NCBI GenBank assembly: GCA_965229335.1 | Contig: OZ245874.1 | Location: forward strand, 2,046,001 to 2,110,000 | Source: JAFKFH01 sp017307375 | GTDB taxonomy: Bacteria; Pseudomonadota; Alphaproteobacteria; Ferrovibrionales; Ferrovibrionaceae | Direction: 5' to 3' | Length of the DNA: 64,000 nucleotides | Shown here: positions 33,524 through 40,994 of the stretch, piece after piece | Layout: every line of letters starts with the position of its first letter | Position numbering within the stretch: the stretch's first letter is position 1 | The notes under the pieces: model-generated | The model's database searches: none | The model's input: the letters and a program-made list of their open reading frames with translations, nothing else | What the model was told of the DNA's origin: nothing | Made by a program: the position numbers and the translations under genes

Positions 33524-34258
33524 ATGAGGGTTGAAGACCTGCTCGTCATCGCCGAGTTGGCGGACTGGCGCCAGGCCGGAAGGCGCCCGCGGCTCTGGTG
33601 GCGTGCCGACGGAGCCCGGCTGGAGGGAGCATGGCTTGCCCGGGCGCTTGCCCTGTCGCGCGGCTCGGCGATTCCGTTGAGTTTGGCGTCGGCGCTGGCG
33701 GAGCCCGATCGCAGATTCGCCGATCTGGTGAATTCGCAGCCGCAGGTACGCTTGCTCTACCTCGATGCCACCTTGAACGGTCATCCGCCGATTGCGGACG
33801 CCGCCCGGTCGGCCAATGCGTTCGATCGCTTTCTACCGGTCGCCGTCAGTGGCCGGCACCGCCTCGATGCCGGTCTTGTCAGGGTGATGTCGACGGCCGG
33901 GTTTTGCGCCGTTTCGGGTTTCGGTGCATTGCGGTCGACGGCCGTGCTGCCGCGTCTCGACGTGCATCTGGCTCTCACGGAAAATCCCGATCATCCGCGC
34001 TTTCGTGGACGCCGGCATGTGCTTGGACGTCTGGAGGCGCTGCTGGGCGAACGGCGCCGCGCCGGCCAGTGGGAGGAGCCGATCGGATTGTTGAGCCAAC
34101 AAGCCGTGCCGAGCGATGCCGCCTGGCGGTTCCTGGCGTGGTTTTTCCAATGGAAGCCGCTTCGCGACAATGTCGACTGGGTCGATATCAGCGACATCCT
34201 GCCCCGTCCCGATCACGGCTCGCCGTCCTCGCTGCGCCGGCCGGCGAACAGGGCGTGA
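33524..34258 (+). CDS. Deacetylase-fold-like protein lacking the catalytic motifs
   Basis: 244 residues, no signal or membrane segment. The C-terminal half (DVHLALTENPDHPRFRG, LGRLEALLGERRRAG, EEPIGLLSQQAVPSDAAWRFLAWFFQW) matches the tail of an alphaproteobacterial polysaccharide-deacetylase group in which 'D.H.D', 'EPIGLLTHH' and 'AW.F' occur. The usual catalytic Asp and HxxxH of NodB enzymes are absent, and the 'THH' is replaced by SQQ, so it is probably inactive or has changed function. It follows flagellin by 100 bases and overlaps the end of the convergent LysR gene by 46 bases. Confidence 0.45.
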   Translation: MRVEDLLVIAELADWRQAGRRPRLWWRADGARLEGAWLARALALSRGSAIPLSLASALAEPDRRFADLVNSQPQVRLLYLDATLNGHPPIADAARSANAFDRFLPVAVSGRHRLDAGLVRVMSTAGFCAVSGFGALRSTAVLPRLDVHLALTENPDHPRFRGRRHVLGRLEALLGERRRAGQWEEPIGLLSQQAVPSDAAWRFLAWFFQWKPLRDNVDWVDISDILPRPDHGSPSSLRRPANRA

Positions 34259-35124
34259 TCCTCGGCGAACAGACCGACGATCTCGTCGAAGACCAGCCTG
34301 ATACGCGGAGACTGGCGCAGGTCGCGGTGGACCACGGCCCAGGCGTCGAAATGATAGCCGACCTCGGTGGTCAGCACCCGGACCAGCCCCGGATCGGGGT
34401 CGGCCAGGAAGCAGGAGGTCATGCCCAGCCCATAACCCTGGCGCAGCGCCTGGAGTTGGGCGAGCAGCGAGTTCGACCGGAAGGCGTAGCGCCCCTGGGC
34501 CAGGCGCTCGACATGCGGTGCCTGCGGCAACCGGTCGCCGGTCTCGGTGAAACCGACCATCTCGTGGCTGTCCAGGTCGGCCAGCGATGTCGGCACGCCG
34601 CGCCGGGCGAGATAGCTGGACGCGGCATAGAGGCCCTGGGCCACCGGCCCGAGCTTCTTGACCACGTAGTCGCCCGCCGTCATCCGGAACAGCCGTAACG
34701 CGATGTCGGCCTCGCGCCGGCTCAGATCCGCCGCCTGGTTGGAGACCGTGACCGTCAGGACGATCTCCGGGTGGCGCCGGCGGAAATCGGCAAGCCTGGC
34801 GGTCAGCCATTGGCTGCCGATGCCTTCGGTCGCCGCGATCCGTACCTCGCCCGGCAGGTCGGACGCACCGGCCGACAGGCGGCGCTCGACCGCCAGTGCC
34901 GCCTCAGCCATGCCGCGCACGGCGTCGAGGATCGCCTCGCCGGCCGGCGTCGGCACCATGCCGCGCGGCATTCGGGCAAACAGCTTGCGGCCCAGCGCCT
35001 GTTCCAGGCTCTGGATCTGGCGGCCGATGGTGGGCTGGCTCGAATTCAGCCGCCGGGCGGCTTCCGACAGGCTGCCGCATTCGGCGACGGCGAGAAAGAC
35101 GCGGTAGGAAGACCAGTCGATCAT
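34213..35124 (-). CDS. LysR-family transcriptional regulator
   Basis: 303 residues from the ATG at 35124 (35133 is also possible; neither has a good ribosome site). The N-terminal winged helix is typical (FLAVAECGSLSEAARRLNSSQPTIGRQIQSLEQALG, in sections). The effector domain contains RREADIALRLFRMTAGDYVVKK, LDSHEMVGF and a late hinge LRQGYGLGM. It probably controls the divergent thioesterase gene through the palindrome at 35148-35173. The effector is unknown. Confidence 0.92.
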   Translation of the reverse strand: MIDWSSYRVFLAVAECGSLSEAARRLNSSQPTIGRQIQSLEQALGRKLFARMPRGMVPTPAGEAILDAVRGMAEAALAVERRLSAGASDLPGEVRIAATEGIGSQWLTARLADFRRRHPEIVLTVTVSNQAADLSRREADIALRLFRMTAGDYVVKKLGPVAQGLYAASSYLARRGVPTSLADLDSHEMVGFTETGDRLPQAPHVERLAQGRYAFRSNSLLAQLQALRQGYGLGMTSCFLADPDPGLVRVLTTEVGYHFDAWAVVHRDLRQSPRIRLVFDEIVGLFAEDHALFAGRRSEDGEP

Positions 35125-35147
35125 GATATTCATCAACGTATATGACG

Positions 35148-35173
35148 CATGCGAAATTAGCCAGTCGCGCATG
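35148..35173. promoter_or_regulatory. Candidate LysR operator
   Basis: CATGCG (35148-35153) and CGCATG (35168-35173) are inverted around a 14-base AT-richer spacer, midway between the LysR start and the thioesterase start. A second small palindrome GATGATCATC lies near 35200. The T-N11-A rule is only loosely met. Confidence 0.35.
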
Positions 35174-35230
35174 GACGGTCACGATGCCATCGTTACAGGA
35201 TGATCATCATTCAAAAAGCATGAGCCGGCC

Positions 35231-35752
35231 ATGAACGACACTTCCGCCCCGCCTCGCACCCGCACCTACAGCTGGGCCGATCCCAAGGTCGACATGGCCG
35301 CGTTGATGGCGATGTCGGGGCTGGACCAGTTGCGCGCGCGCATGACCGGCGGGGCACGGCCGCCGATCGCCGACACGCTGGATTTCGATCTGGTCGAACT
35401 CGAGCATGGACGGGTGCTGTTCGCCGGCCGGCCGGCCGAATATCTCTACAATCCGATCGGCACCGTCCATGGCGGCTACGCCGCGACCCTGCTCGATTCC
35501 GCGCTGGGCTGCGCGGTGCATACGACGCTGAAGCCCGGCTTCGCCTATACGACCGTCGAACTGAAGGTGAATTACGTCCGGGCCCTGCGTGCCGATACCG
35601 GGCCGATCCATTGCGAGGGCCGGGTCATCCATGTCGGCGGGCGCATTGCGACGGCCGAGGCCCGGATCACCAGCCCCGACGGCACCAGGCTCTATGCCCA
35701 TGGCACCACCACCTGCCTGGTGTTCGCCGCCAACGAGGGCAAGGGGGCTTGA
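35231..35752 (+). CDS. PaaI-family hotdog thioesterase
   Basis: 173 residues in a single hotdog fold. The active-site region NPIGTVHGGYAATLLDSALG has the HGG motif and the Asp/Glu position on the long helix, and the second half is YTTVELKVNYVRAL with the final HGTTTCLVF. PaaI/YbgC-type enzymes hydrolyse aromatic or fatty acyl-CoA esters to free CoA. It is divergent from the LysR gene and stands before gor with a 95-base gap. The substrate is unknown. Confidence 0.88.
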   Translation: MNDTSAPPRTRTYSWADPKVDMAALMAMSGLDQLRARMTGGARPPIADTLDFDLVELEHGRVLFAGRPAEYLYNPIGTVHGGYAATLLDSALGCAVHTTLKPGFAYTTVELKVNYVRALRADTGPIHCEGRVIHVGGRIATAEARITSPDGTRLYAHGTTTCLVFAANEGKGA

Positions 35753-35847
35753 CCCGCGGGGCGGCCACACCGACCTGAGGTTGCGTGCCCGCGGCGGTTC
35801 GACCACAATCCGCCCGCTTCGGCGCAAGAGTCAGGTAGGAGACGGCG

Positions 35848-37224
35848 ATGAGCGAGTTTGATTTCGACCTGTTCGTGATCGGCGGCGGGTCCGGCGGGGT
35901 GCGGGCGGCGCGGATCGCGGCCGCCTACGGCGCCCGGGTCGCCATCGCCGAAGAGTATCGCTACGGCGGGACTTGCGTGATCCGCGGCTGCGTGCCCAAG
36001 AAGCTGCTGGTCTACGCATCGGAATATGCCGAGGCGTTTCACGACGCGGCCGGCTTCGGCTGGACCGTCGGCGAATCCACCTTCGACTGGCCGACGCTGA
36101 TCGCCAACAAGGACAAGGAGATCGGCCGGCTGGAAGGCATCTACCGCCGGCTGCTGACCAATGCCGGGGTGACGCCGCTCGACGGGCGTGCGACCTTGGT
36201 CGACCCGCATACCATTGCCGTTGGCGACAAGCGCTACACCGCCAAGACCATTCTGATCGCGACCGGCGCCCGCCCGGTCCTGCCGGACGTTCCCGGCGCC
36301 GAGCATTGCATCTCGTCGAACGAAGCCTTCCATCTGGAATCCTTCCCCAAGCGCGTCGTCGTGCTCGGCGGCGGCTATATCGCCTGCGAGTTCGCCGGGA
36401 TCTTCAACGGGCTGGGGGCGAAGACCACCCAGATTTATCGCGGGGCCCAGATTTTGCGCGGCTTCGACGACGACCTGCGCGACCACCTCGCCGCCGAAAT
36501 GGTCAAGAAGGGCATCGACCTCAAGGTCAATATCGGCCTTTCCACCATCGAGAAGCGGGCTGACGGGCTGGCCGTCAAGCTCGCCGATGGCAGCGAGGTC
36601 GTCGCCGACGTGGTGATGGCCGCCACCGGCCGCAGCCCCAACACCGCCGGTCTCGGCCTGCCCGAGGCCGGCGTGGCCCTGGTTGCCGGCGGCGCGGTCA
36701 AGGTCGATGCGTGGTCGCAAACCACCGTTCCGCATATCTATGCGGTCGGCGACGTCACCAACCGCTTGAACCTGACCCCGGTGGCGATCCGCGAGGGCCA
36801 TGCCTTCGCCGACACGGTTTTCGGCAACAAGCCGACGATGTTCACCCACGAGAATGTCGCCAGCGCCGTGTTCTCGCAGCCGAACCTGGCGACGGTCGGT
36901 CTATCCGAGGCGGCGGCACGCCTGACCTACCCGTCGGTCGACGTCTACCGCACCGCCTTTACCCCGATGAAGTTCACCCTGGCCGGACGGCCGGAAAAGA
37001 CGCTGATGAAGCTGGTGGTCGACGCAGCCACCGGCCGGGTGATCGGCTGCCACATGATCGGGCCGGACGCCGGCGAGATCATCCAGGGCCTGGCGATCGC
37101 ACTGAAGGCCGGGGCGACCAAGGCCGATTTCGATGCCACTGTCGGCATTCATCCGACGGCGGCCGAGGAATTCGTCACCTTGCGCGAAAAGCTGCCGCCG
37201 CCGGCGGCCCGGGCGGCCGAGTAG
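35848..37224 (+). CDS. gor: Glutathione-disulfide reductase
   Basis: 458 residues. FAD-binding VIGGGSGGVRAARIAA, redox pair C43 and C48 in GGTCVIRGCVPKK, NAD(P)-binding VVLGGGYIACEFAGI, the FAD-binding YAVGDVTNRLNLTPVA and the C-terminal His-Glu dyad GIHPTAAEEF of the partner subunit. The absence of lipoamide-dehydrogenase features and the CVPKKLL run support glutathione reductase (NADPH). It keeps the thiol pool reduced in the cytosol. The ATG follows AGGTAGGAGACGGCG. A stem-loop follows the gene. Confidence 0.95.
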   Translation: MSEFDFDLFVIGGGSGGVRAARIAAAYGARVAIAEEYRYGGTCVIRGCVPKKLLVYASEYAEAFHDAAGFGWTVGESTFDWPTLIANKDKEIGRLEGIYRRLLTNAGVTPLDGRATLVDPHTIAVGDKRYTAKTILIATGARPVLPDVPGAEHCISSNEAFHLESFPKRVVVLGGGYIACEFAGIFNGLGAKTTQIYRGAQILRGFDDDLRDHLAAEMVKKGIDLKVNIGLSTIEKRADGLAVKLADGSEVVADVVMAATGRSPNTAGLGLPEAGVALVAGGAVKVDAWSQTTVPHIYAVGDVTNRLNLTPVAIREGHAFADTVFGNKPTMFTHENVASAVFSQPNLATVGLSEAAARLTYPSVDVYRTAFTPMKFTLAGRPEKTLMKLVVDAATGRVIGCHMIGPDAGEIIQGLAIALKAGATKADFDATVGIHPTAAEEFVTLREKLPPPAARAAE

Positions 37225-37266
37225 GTTCGGCCATCGGACAGCACACCCGGATACTGCAGGACGGTA

Positions 37267-37289
37267 CGGCGGGCTGGCGCGGCCCGCCG
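37267..37289 (+). terminator. Stem-loop after gor
   Basis: CGGCGGGC (37267-37274) pairs with GCCCGCCG (37282-37289) around a 7-base loop, 43 bases after the gor stop. No T run; probable weak terminator before the DAHP synthase promoter. Confidence 0.45.
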
Positions 37290-37338
37290 GAACGGCCTAT
37301 AGCTGTTAGCCTTGGACGTTGAAGTGAGGCCCCGTGTC

Positions 37339-38724
37339 ATGAATGCGCTTAACTGGTCACCGCAGAGCTGGCGTTCCCGCCCGATCCAGCAGGTGCCGGA
37401 TTATCCCGACCAGGATGCCCTGGCGGCGGTCGAAGGCCAGTTGCGCAAGCTGCCCCCCCTGATCTATGCCGGCGAGGCCCGTTCGCTGAAGGCGCAGCTC
37501 GCCCGCGTGGCCGAGCGCAAGGCCTTCCTGATGCAGGGCGGCGACTGCGCCGAGAGCTTTGCCGAACTTGGCGCCGACAATATCCGCGACACCCTGCGTG
37601 TCATGCTGCAGATGGCGGTCGTGCTGACCTTCGGCGGCGCGATGCCGGTGGTCAAGCTGGCGCGCATGGCCGGCCAGTTCGCCAAGCCGCGTTCGGCCCC
37701 GACGGAGAAGCGCGGCGACGTCGAATTGCCGAGCTATCGCGGCGACATCGTCAACGGCATGGAATTCACCGCCGAAGCCCGGTTGCCGGACCCCGAGCGC
37801 CAGATCCGCGCCTACACCCAGTCGGCCGCGACGCTGAACCTGCTGCGCGCCTTCACCCAGGGCGGCTATGCCGATATCCATCGCATTCGCGGCTGGATGC
37901 TCGGTTTCGTCAACAAGAGCCCGCAGTCCGATCGCTTCCTCGACCTGGCCAACCGGATCGACGAGAGCCTGCGCTTCATGGAAGCCTGCGGCCTGACCCC
38001 GGAAAAGACGCCGGAACTGCGCACCACCGACCTCTACACCAGCCACGAGGCGCTGTTGCTCGGCTACGAGCAGGCGATGACCCGGGTGGATTCGACCTCG
38101 GGCGACTGGTACTCGACCTCGGGCCATCTGTTGTGGATCGGCGACCGCACCCGCCAGCTCGACGGCGCGCATGTCGAATACATGCGTGGCATCGCCAACC
38201 CGATCGGGTTGAAATGTGGGCCGAGCCTCAAGCCCGACGATCTGGTGCGGCTGATCGACGCGCTGAATCCGAAGAACGAGCCGGGCCGCCTGACGCTCTA
38301 CAGCCGCATGGGCGCCGACAAGGTCGACCAGCATCTGCCGGCCCTGATCCGGGCGGTCGAGCGCGAAGGGCGCAAGGTCGTCTGGTCCTGCGATCCGATG
38401 CACGGCAACACCCTGACCTCGTCGACCGGCTACAAGACCCGGCCGTTCGACCGGGTGATGCGCGAAGTGCGCCAGTTCTTCGAGGTGCACGCGGCCGAAG
38501 GCACCTATGCCGGGGGCGTGCACCTGGAGATGACCGGCCAGGACGTCACCGAATGCCTCGGCGGCGCCCAGGCGATCGGCGAAGGCGACCTGTCCGACCG
38601 CTACCACACCCATTGCGACCCGCGGCTCAACGCCCAGCAGTCGCTGGAGCTCGCCTTCATGATCGCCGGGATGCTGAAGGAGGGCCGTGGCCATGCGCAC
38701 CTCGAGCTCGCCCAGGCCGGTTGA
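37339..38724 (+). CDS. 3-deoxy-7-phosphoheptulonate synthase, class II (AroA-II)
   Basis: 461 residues from the ATG at 37339. It condenses phosphoenolpyruvate and erythrose-4-phosphate, the first step to chorismate and aromatic amino acids. Class II (plant-like) features are the N-terminal WSPQSWRSRPIQQVPDYP, the metal Cys in FLMQGGDCAESF, RMAGQFAKPRS, and HLLWIGDRTRQLDGAH, with late GVHLEMTGQDVTECLGG. An in-frame upstream start at 37312 is possible but less typical. The 3' end overlaps the next gene. Confidence 0.95.
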   Translation: MNALNWSPQSWRSRPIQQVPDYPDQDALAAVEGQLRKLPPLIYAGEARSLKAQLARVAERKAFLMQGGDCAESFAELGADNIRDTLRVMLQMAVVLTFGGAMPVVKLARMAGQFAKPRSAPTEKRGDVELPSYRGDIVNGMEFTAEARLPDPERQIRAYTQSAATLNLLRAFTQGGYADIHRIRGWMLGFVNKSPQSDRFLDLANRIDESLRFMEACGLTPEKTPELRTTDLYTSHEALLLGYEQAMTRVDSTSGDWYSTSGHLLWIGDRTRQLDGAHVEYMRGIANPIGLKCGPSLKPDDLVRLIDALNPKNEPGRLTLYSRMGADKVDQHLPALIRAVEREGRKVVWSCDPMHGNTLTSSTGYKTRPFDRVMREVRQFFEVHAAEGTYAGGVHLEMTGQDVTECLGGAQAIGEGDLSDRYHTHCDPRLNAQQSLELAFMIAGMLKEGRGHAHLELAQAG

Positions 38725-39883
38725 GCGCGACACCATGAACCTGCCCGATGCCGCGACGCTCGATGTCGCCGGCCTCGAGCGGGAGGTGGAGCAGCGGACC
38801 GACGTCTATTTCAAGCGCACCCGCGCCGTCGTCCGCTCGCACGGCGACAAGCAGGTGACCTATGCGGTATTCATGCGCCGCCCGGTGATCTTCGCCGCCC
38901 GGCTGATGATCGACTGGCTGCAGACGATGGCCACCGCGCGCCGCACCGAATTCATCATCGAACCCTGTTTCGAGGAGGGCGACTGGGTCGGCGCCGGCGA
39001 GGCGCTGGTCTACATCACCGGTTCGATGGTCGATCTGTGCGATCTCGAGACGCTCTATCTGCAGAAGCTCGGCCCCGCCTGCGTCGCCGCGTTCAATGCC
39101 TACTCGATGTGCTGCGATCTGCCGAAGGCGCGCTTCCTGGCGATGGATGCCCGCCACTGCGCCGGCGGCGAAATGGCCGAACTGATGGCCTATGCCGCCT
39201 CGGTCGGCTCGCGTGCCGCCCGCCGCGATGTCGGCGCGGTCGGTTTCGTCGGCAATGCGACCGACGCCACGGCGCGCTATTTCGGCAATTCCCGCGGCCT
39301 CGGCACCATGCCGCATGCCCTGATCGGCTATGCCGGATCGACGCTGCGCGCGGCGGAAATGTATGCCGAAAGCTTCCCCGGCGAGGCGATGACGGTGCTG
39401 GTCGACTATTACGGCCAGGAAGTCACCGATGCGCTGGCGGTCTGCCGCCGGTTTCCCGAACTGGCCGCCCATGGCGGCCTTTCGGTGCGGCTCGATACCC
39501 ATGGCGGCCGCTATATCGAAGGGCTCGACCCTGCGGCGTCCTATGCGGTGCTGGAGCGTCACGTGCCGAATGCGATCCGGCAATACCGGACCGAGTCGGA
39601 ATTGCGCTGGCTGGTCGGTACCGGCGTCACCGCCGCCGCGATCTGGCACATGCGCGACACGCTGGACGAAGCCGGCTTCCCGAAGGTGCAGATCGTCGCG
39701 TCCTCGGGCTTTACCCCGGCCAAGTGCAAGGTGATGGCTTCGGTCAGCGCCCCGATCGACGTGATCGGCACCGGGTCCTACCTGCCGGAACTCTGGACCG
39801 AGACCTACGCGACCGCCGACATCATCGCCTATGACGGCGTGCCTTCGGTCAAGGTCGGTCGCGAGTTCCTGCTGCGGAAATAG
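38693..39883 (+). CDS. pncB: Nicotinate phosphoribosyltransferase
   Basis: About 396 residues from the ATG at 38693, placed 9 bases after AAGGAGGG inside the DAHP-synthase gene. The ATG at 38735, just after that gene's stop, is an alternative that starts MNLPDAATLD. Family marks are TDVYFKRTRAVV near the N-terminus, FIIEPCFEEGDWVGAGEALVYITG (in sections), the phosphoribosyl region LPKARFLAMDARH, VRLDTHGGRYIEG and a late VASSGFTPAKCKV with DVIGTGSYLP. It makes nicotinate mononucleotide for NAD salvage. nadE lies 3 kb downstream. Its end overlaps the convergent HxlR gene by 35 bases. Confidence 0.85.
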   Translation: MRTSSSPRPVERDTMNLPDAATLDVAGLEREVEQRTDVYFKRTRAVVRSHGDKQVTYAVFMRRPVIFAARLMIDWLQTMATARRTEFIIEPCFEEGDWVGAGEALVYITGSMVDLCDLETLYLQKLGPACVAAFNAYSMCCDLPKARFLAMDARHCAGGEMAELMAYAASVGSRAARRDVGAVGFVGNATDATARYFGNSRGLGTMPHALIGYAGSTLRAAEMYAESFPGEAMTVLVDYYGQEVTDALAVCRRFPELAAHGGLSVRLDTHGGRYIEGLDPAASYAVLERHVPNAIRQYRTESELRWLVGTGVTAAAIWHMRDTLDEAGFPKVQIVASSGFTPAKCKVMASVSAPIDVIGTGSYLPELWTETYATADIIAYDGVPSVKVGREFLLRK

Positions 39884-40196
39884 ACCCGGCCCAGCCCTCG
39901 GCCCAATCGTTGAGCGGCAACAGGGCGGCGAGCAGGTCGCCGCCCTGTTGCGTCAGCAGATAACCTTCGCCCGATACGGCGACGATGCCGGCATCGCGCA
40001 GTTCGGCCAGCCGCGTGTTCAGCACGGTCGGTGAAATATCGCCGCAGGCCGCCTGCAACTGCCGGAAGTTCAGCGGTCCGCCCCGCAACTCCCACAACAT
40101 CCGCAGCGCCCAGCGCCGGCCGAGCAGGTCGAGCAGCACCATGATCGGCCGTCCGCTGGTCGAGCCGCGCACCTTCGTTCCCGGCCGTACGGCCAT
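39849..40196 (-). CDS. HxlR-family transcriptional regulator
   Basis: 115 residues of winged-helix HxlR type: LLGRRWALRMLWELRGGPLNFRQLQ (in sections) is the classic 'kW.l.IL..L..gp.rF.eL' core, then ISPTVLNTRLAELRDAGIV as recognition helix and the wing GEGYLLTQQG. These are redox- or aldehyde-responsive dimers. It is divergent from the carboxymuconolactone decarboxylase-family gene, with a twin palindrome in the 66-base gap, and probably represses both. The N-terminus lacks the usual Cys, so redox sensing by the formaldehyde-type mechanism is unlikely. Confidence 0.9.
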   Translation of the reverse strand: MAVRPGTKVRGSTSGRPIMVLLDLLGRRWALRMLWELRGGPLNFRQLQAACGDISPTVLNTRLAELRDAGIVAVSGEGYLLTQQGGDLLAALLPLNDWAEGWAGSISAAGTRDRP

Positions 40197-40207
40197 CTTG
40201 CCTCCTT

Positions 40208-40250
40208 GCTACGAATTATGTAGCGTCTTTTGCTATTGAAACAGTAGCAA
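40208..40250. promoter_or_regulatory. Twin-palindrome operator between HxlR and CMD genes
   Basis: Two inverted repeats with the same half-site lie 24 bases apart: GCTAC-N7-GTAGC (40208-40224) and TTGCTA-N9-TAGCAA (40230-40250). Both share GCTA/TAGC, fitting two HxlR dimers on one face of the helix. Together they cover nearly the whole gap before the start codons. The ribosome site GAGGAGG (40251-40257) follows directly. Confidence 0.65.
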
Positions 40251-40262
40251 GAGGAGGCCGCC

Positions 40263-40814
40263 ATGGCCACATCGCGTATCGCGCCGCTCGATCCGCCTTA
40301 TGCCGAGGATATCGCCGCGGGCTTTGCCCGTGTCATGCCGCCGGGCCGGGAACCCCTGAAACTGTTCCGGACGCTGGCGCATAATCCCCGCGTTCTCTTG
40401 AGATTGTTCGCCGGGGGATTGCTCGACCGCGGCGCCGTGACGCTGGCGGAGCGCGAGATCGTCATCCTGCGCGCCTGCGCCCGGGCCGGCGGCGAATACG
40501 AATGGGGCGTCCATGTCACGTTCTTTTCCGATCGGGCCGGGCTGAGCCCGAGCTGTGTCGACGCCACCGTGCTCGGGCGGGCGGAGGATCCGGCCTTCGA
40601 TGCCGACCAGAGGCTGCTGATCCGCCTGGTCGACAGCCTGCACGATACGGCTGATATCGGCGACGGACTTTGGAACGATCTGTCCGAACGCTGGGAGAAG
40701 CCCGCATTGATTGAATTGATCATGCTTGCCGGCCAATATCGGATGATCGGCACGCTGTGCCGGGGTCTGCGAGTCGCCCGCGAGCCGGACGCGGCTGTCT
40801 TTCCAGAACGGTAG
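40263..40814 (+). CDS. Carboxymuconolactone decarboxylase/AhpD-family protein
   Basis: 183 residues, all-helical CMD fold. The family region reads LTLAEREIVILRACARAGGEYEWGVHVTFF, here split; the E-x2-W/H pattern replaces the CxxC of AhpD, so peroxidase activity is unlikely and a decarboxylase-like or unknown hydrolytic role is more probable. ADQRLLIRLVDSLHDT and ALIELIMLAGQYRMIGTL are typical second-half helices. It is divergent from, and probably controlled by, the HxlR regulator. It ends before a strong terminator. Confidence 0.85.
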   Translation: MATSRIAPLDPPYAEDIAAGFARVMPPGREPLKLFRTLAHNPRVLLRLFAGGLLDRGAVTLAEREIVILRACARAGGEYEWGVHVTFFSDRAGLSPSCVDATVLGRAEDPAFDADQRLLIRLVDSLHDTADIGDGLWNDLSERWEKPALIELIMLAGQYRMIGTLCRGLRVAREPDAAVFPER

Positions 40815-40927
40815 CGGGATCTGGCCAAGGGTATCGTTGTATGGCGCAACAATTTCCCAGGCGATAATTTCCAGACCTTACGGCGTAAGTCGTAGATCCA
40901 AGATAGATTTATCACGTAACACGATGT

Positions 40928-40971
40928 AAAAGGCGGCAACGTTTTTATCGCGGCGTGACCGCCTTTTTTTT
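40928..40971 (+). terminator. Rho-independent terminator after the CMD gene
   Basis: AAAAGGCGG (40928-40936) and CCGCCTTTT (40959-40967), then T up to 40971: a 9-bp stem, a 22-base loop and an eight-T tail. It lies 114 bases after the CMD stop in an AT-rich gap (40815-40994). It separates that gene from the chemoreceptor. Confidence 0.8.
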
Positions 40972-40994
40972 CAAAAATCTCTCGCCAAGGGGAC

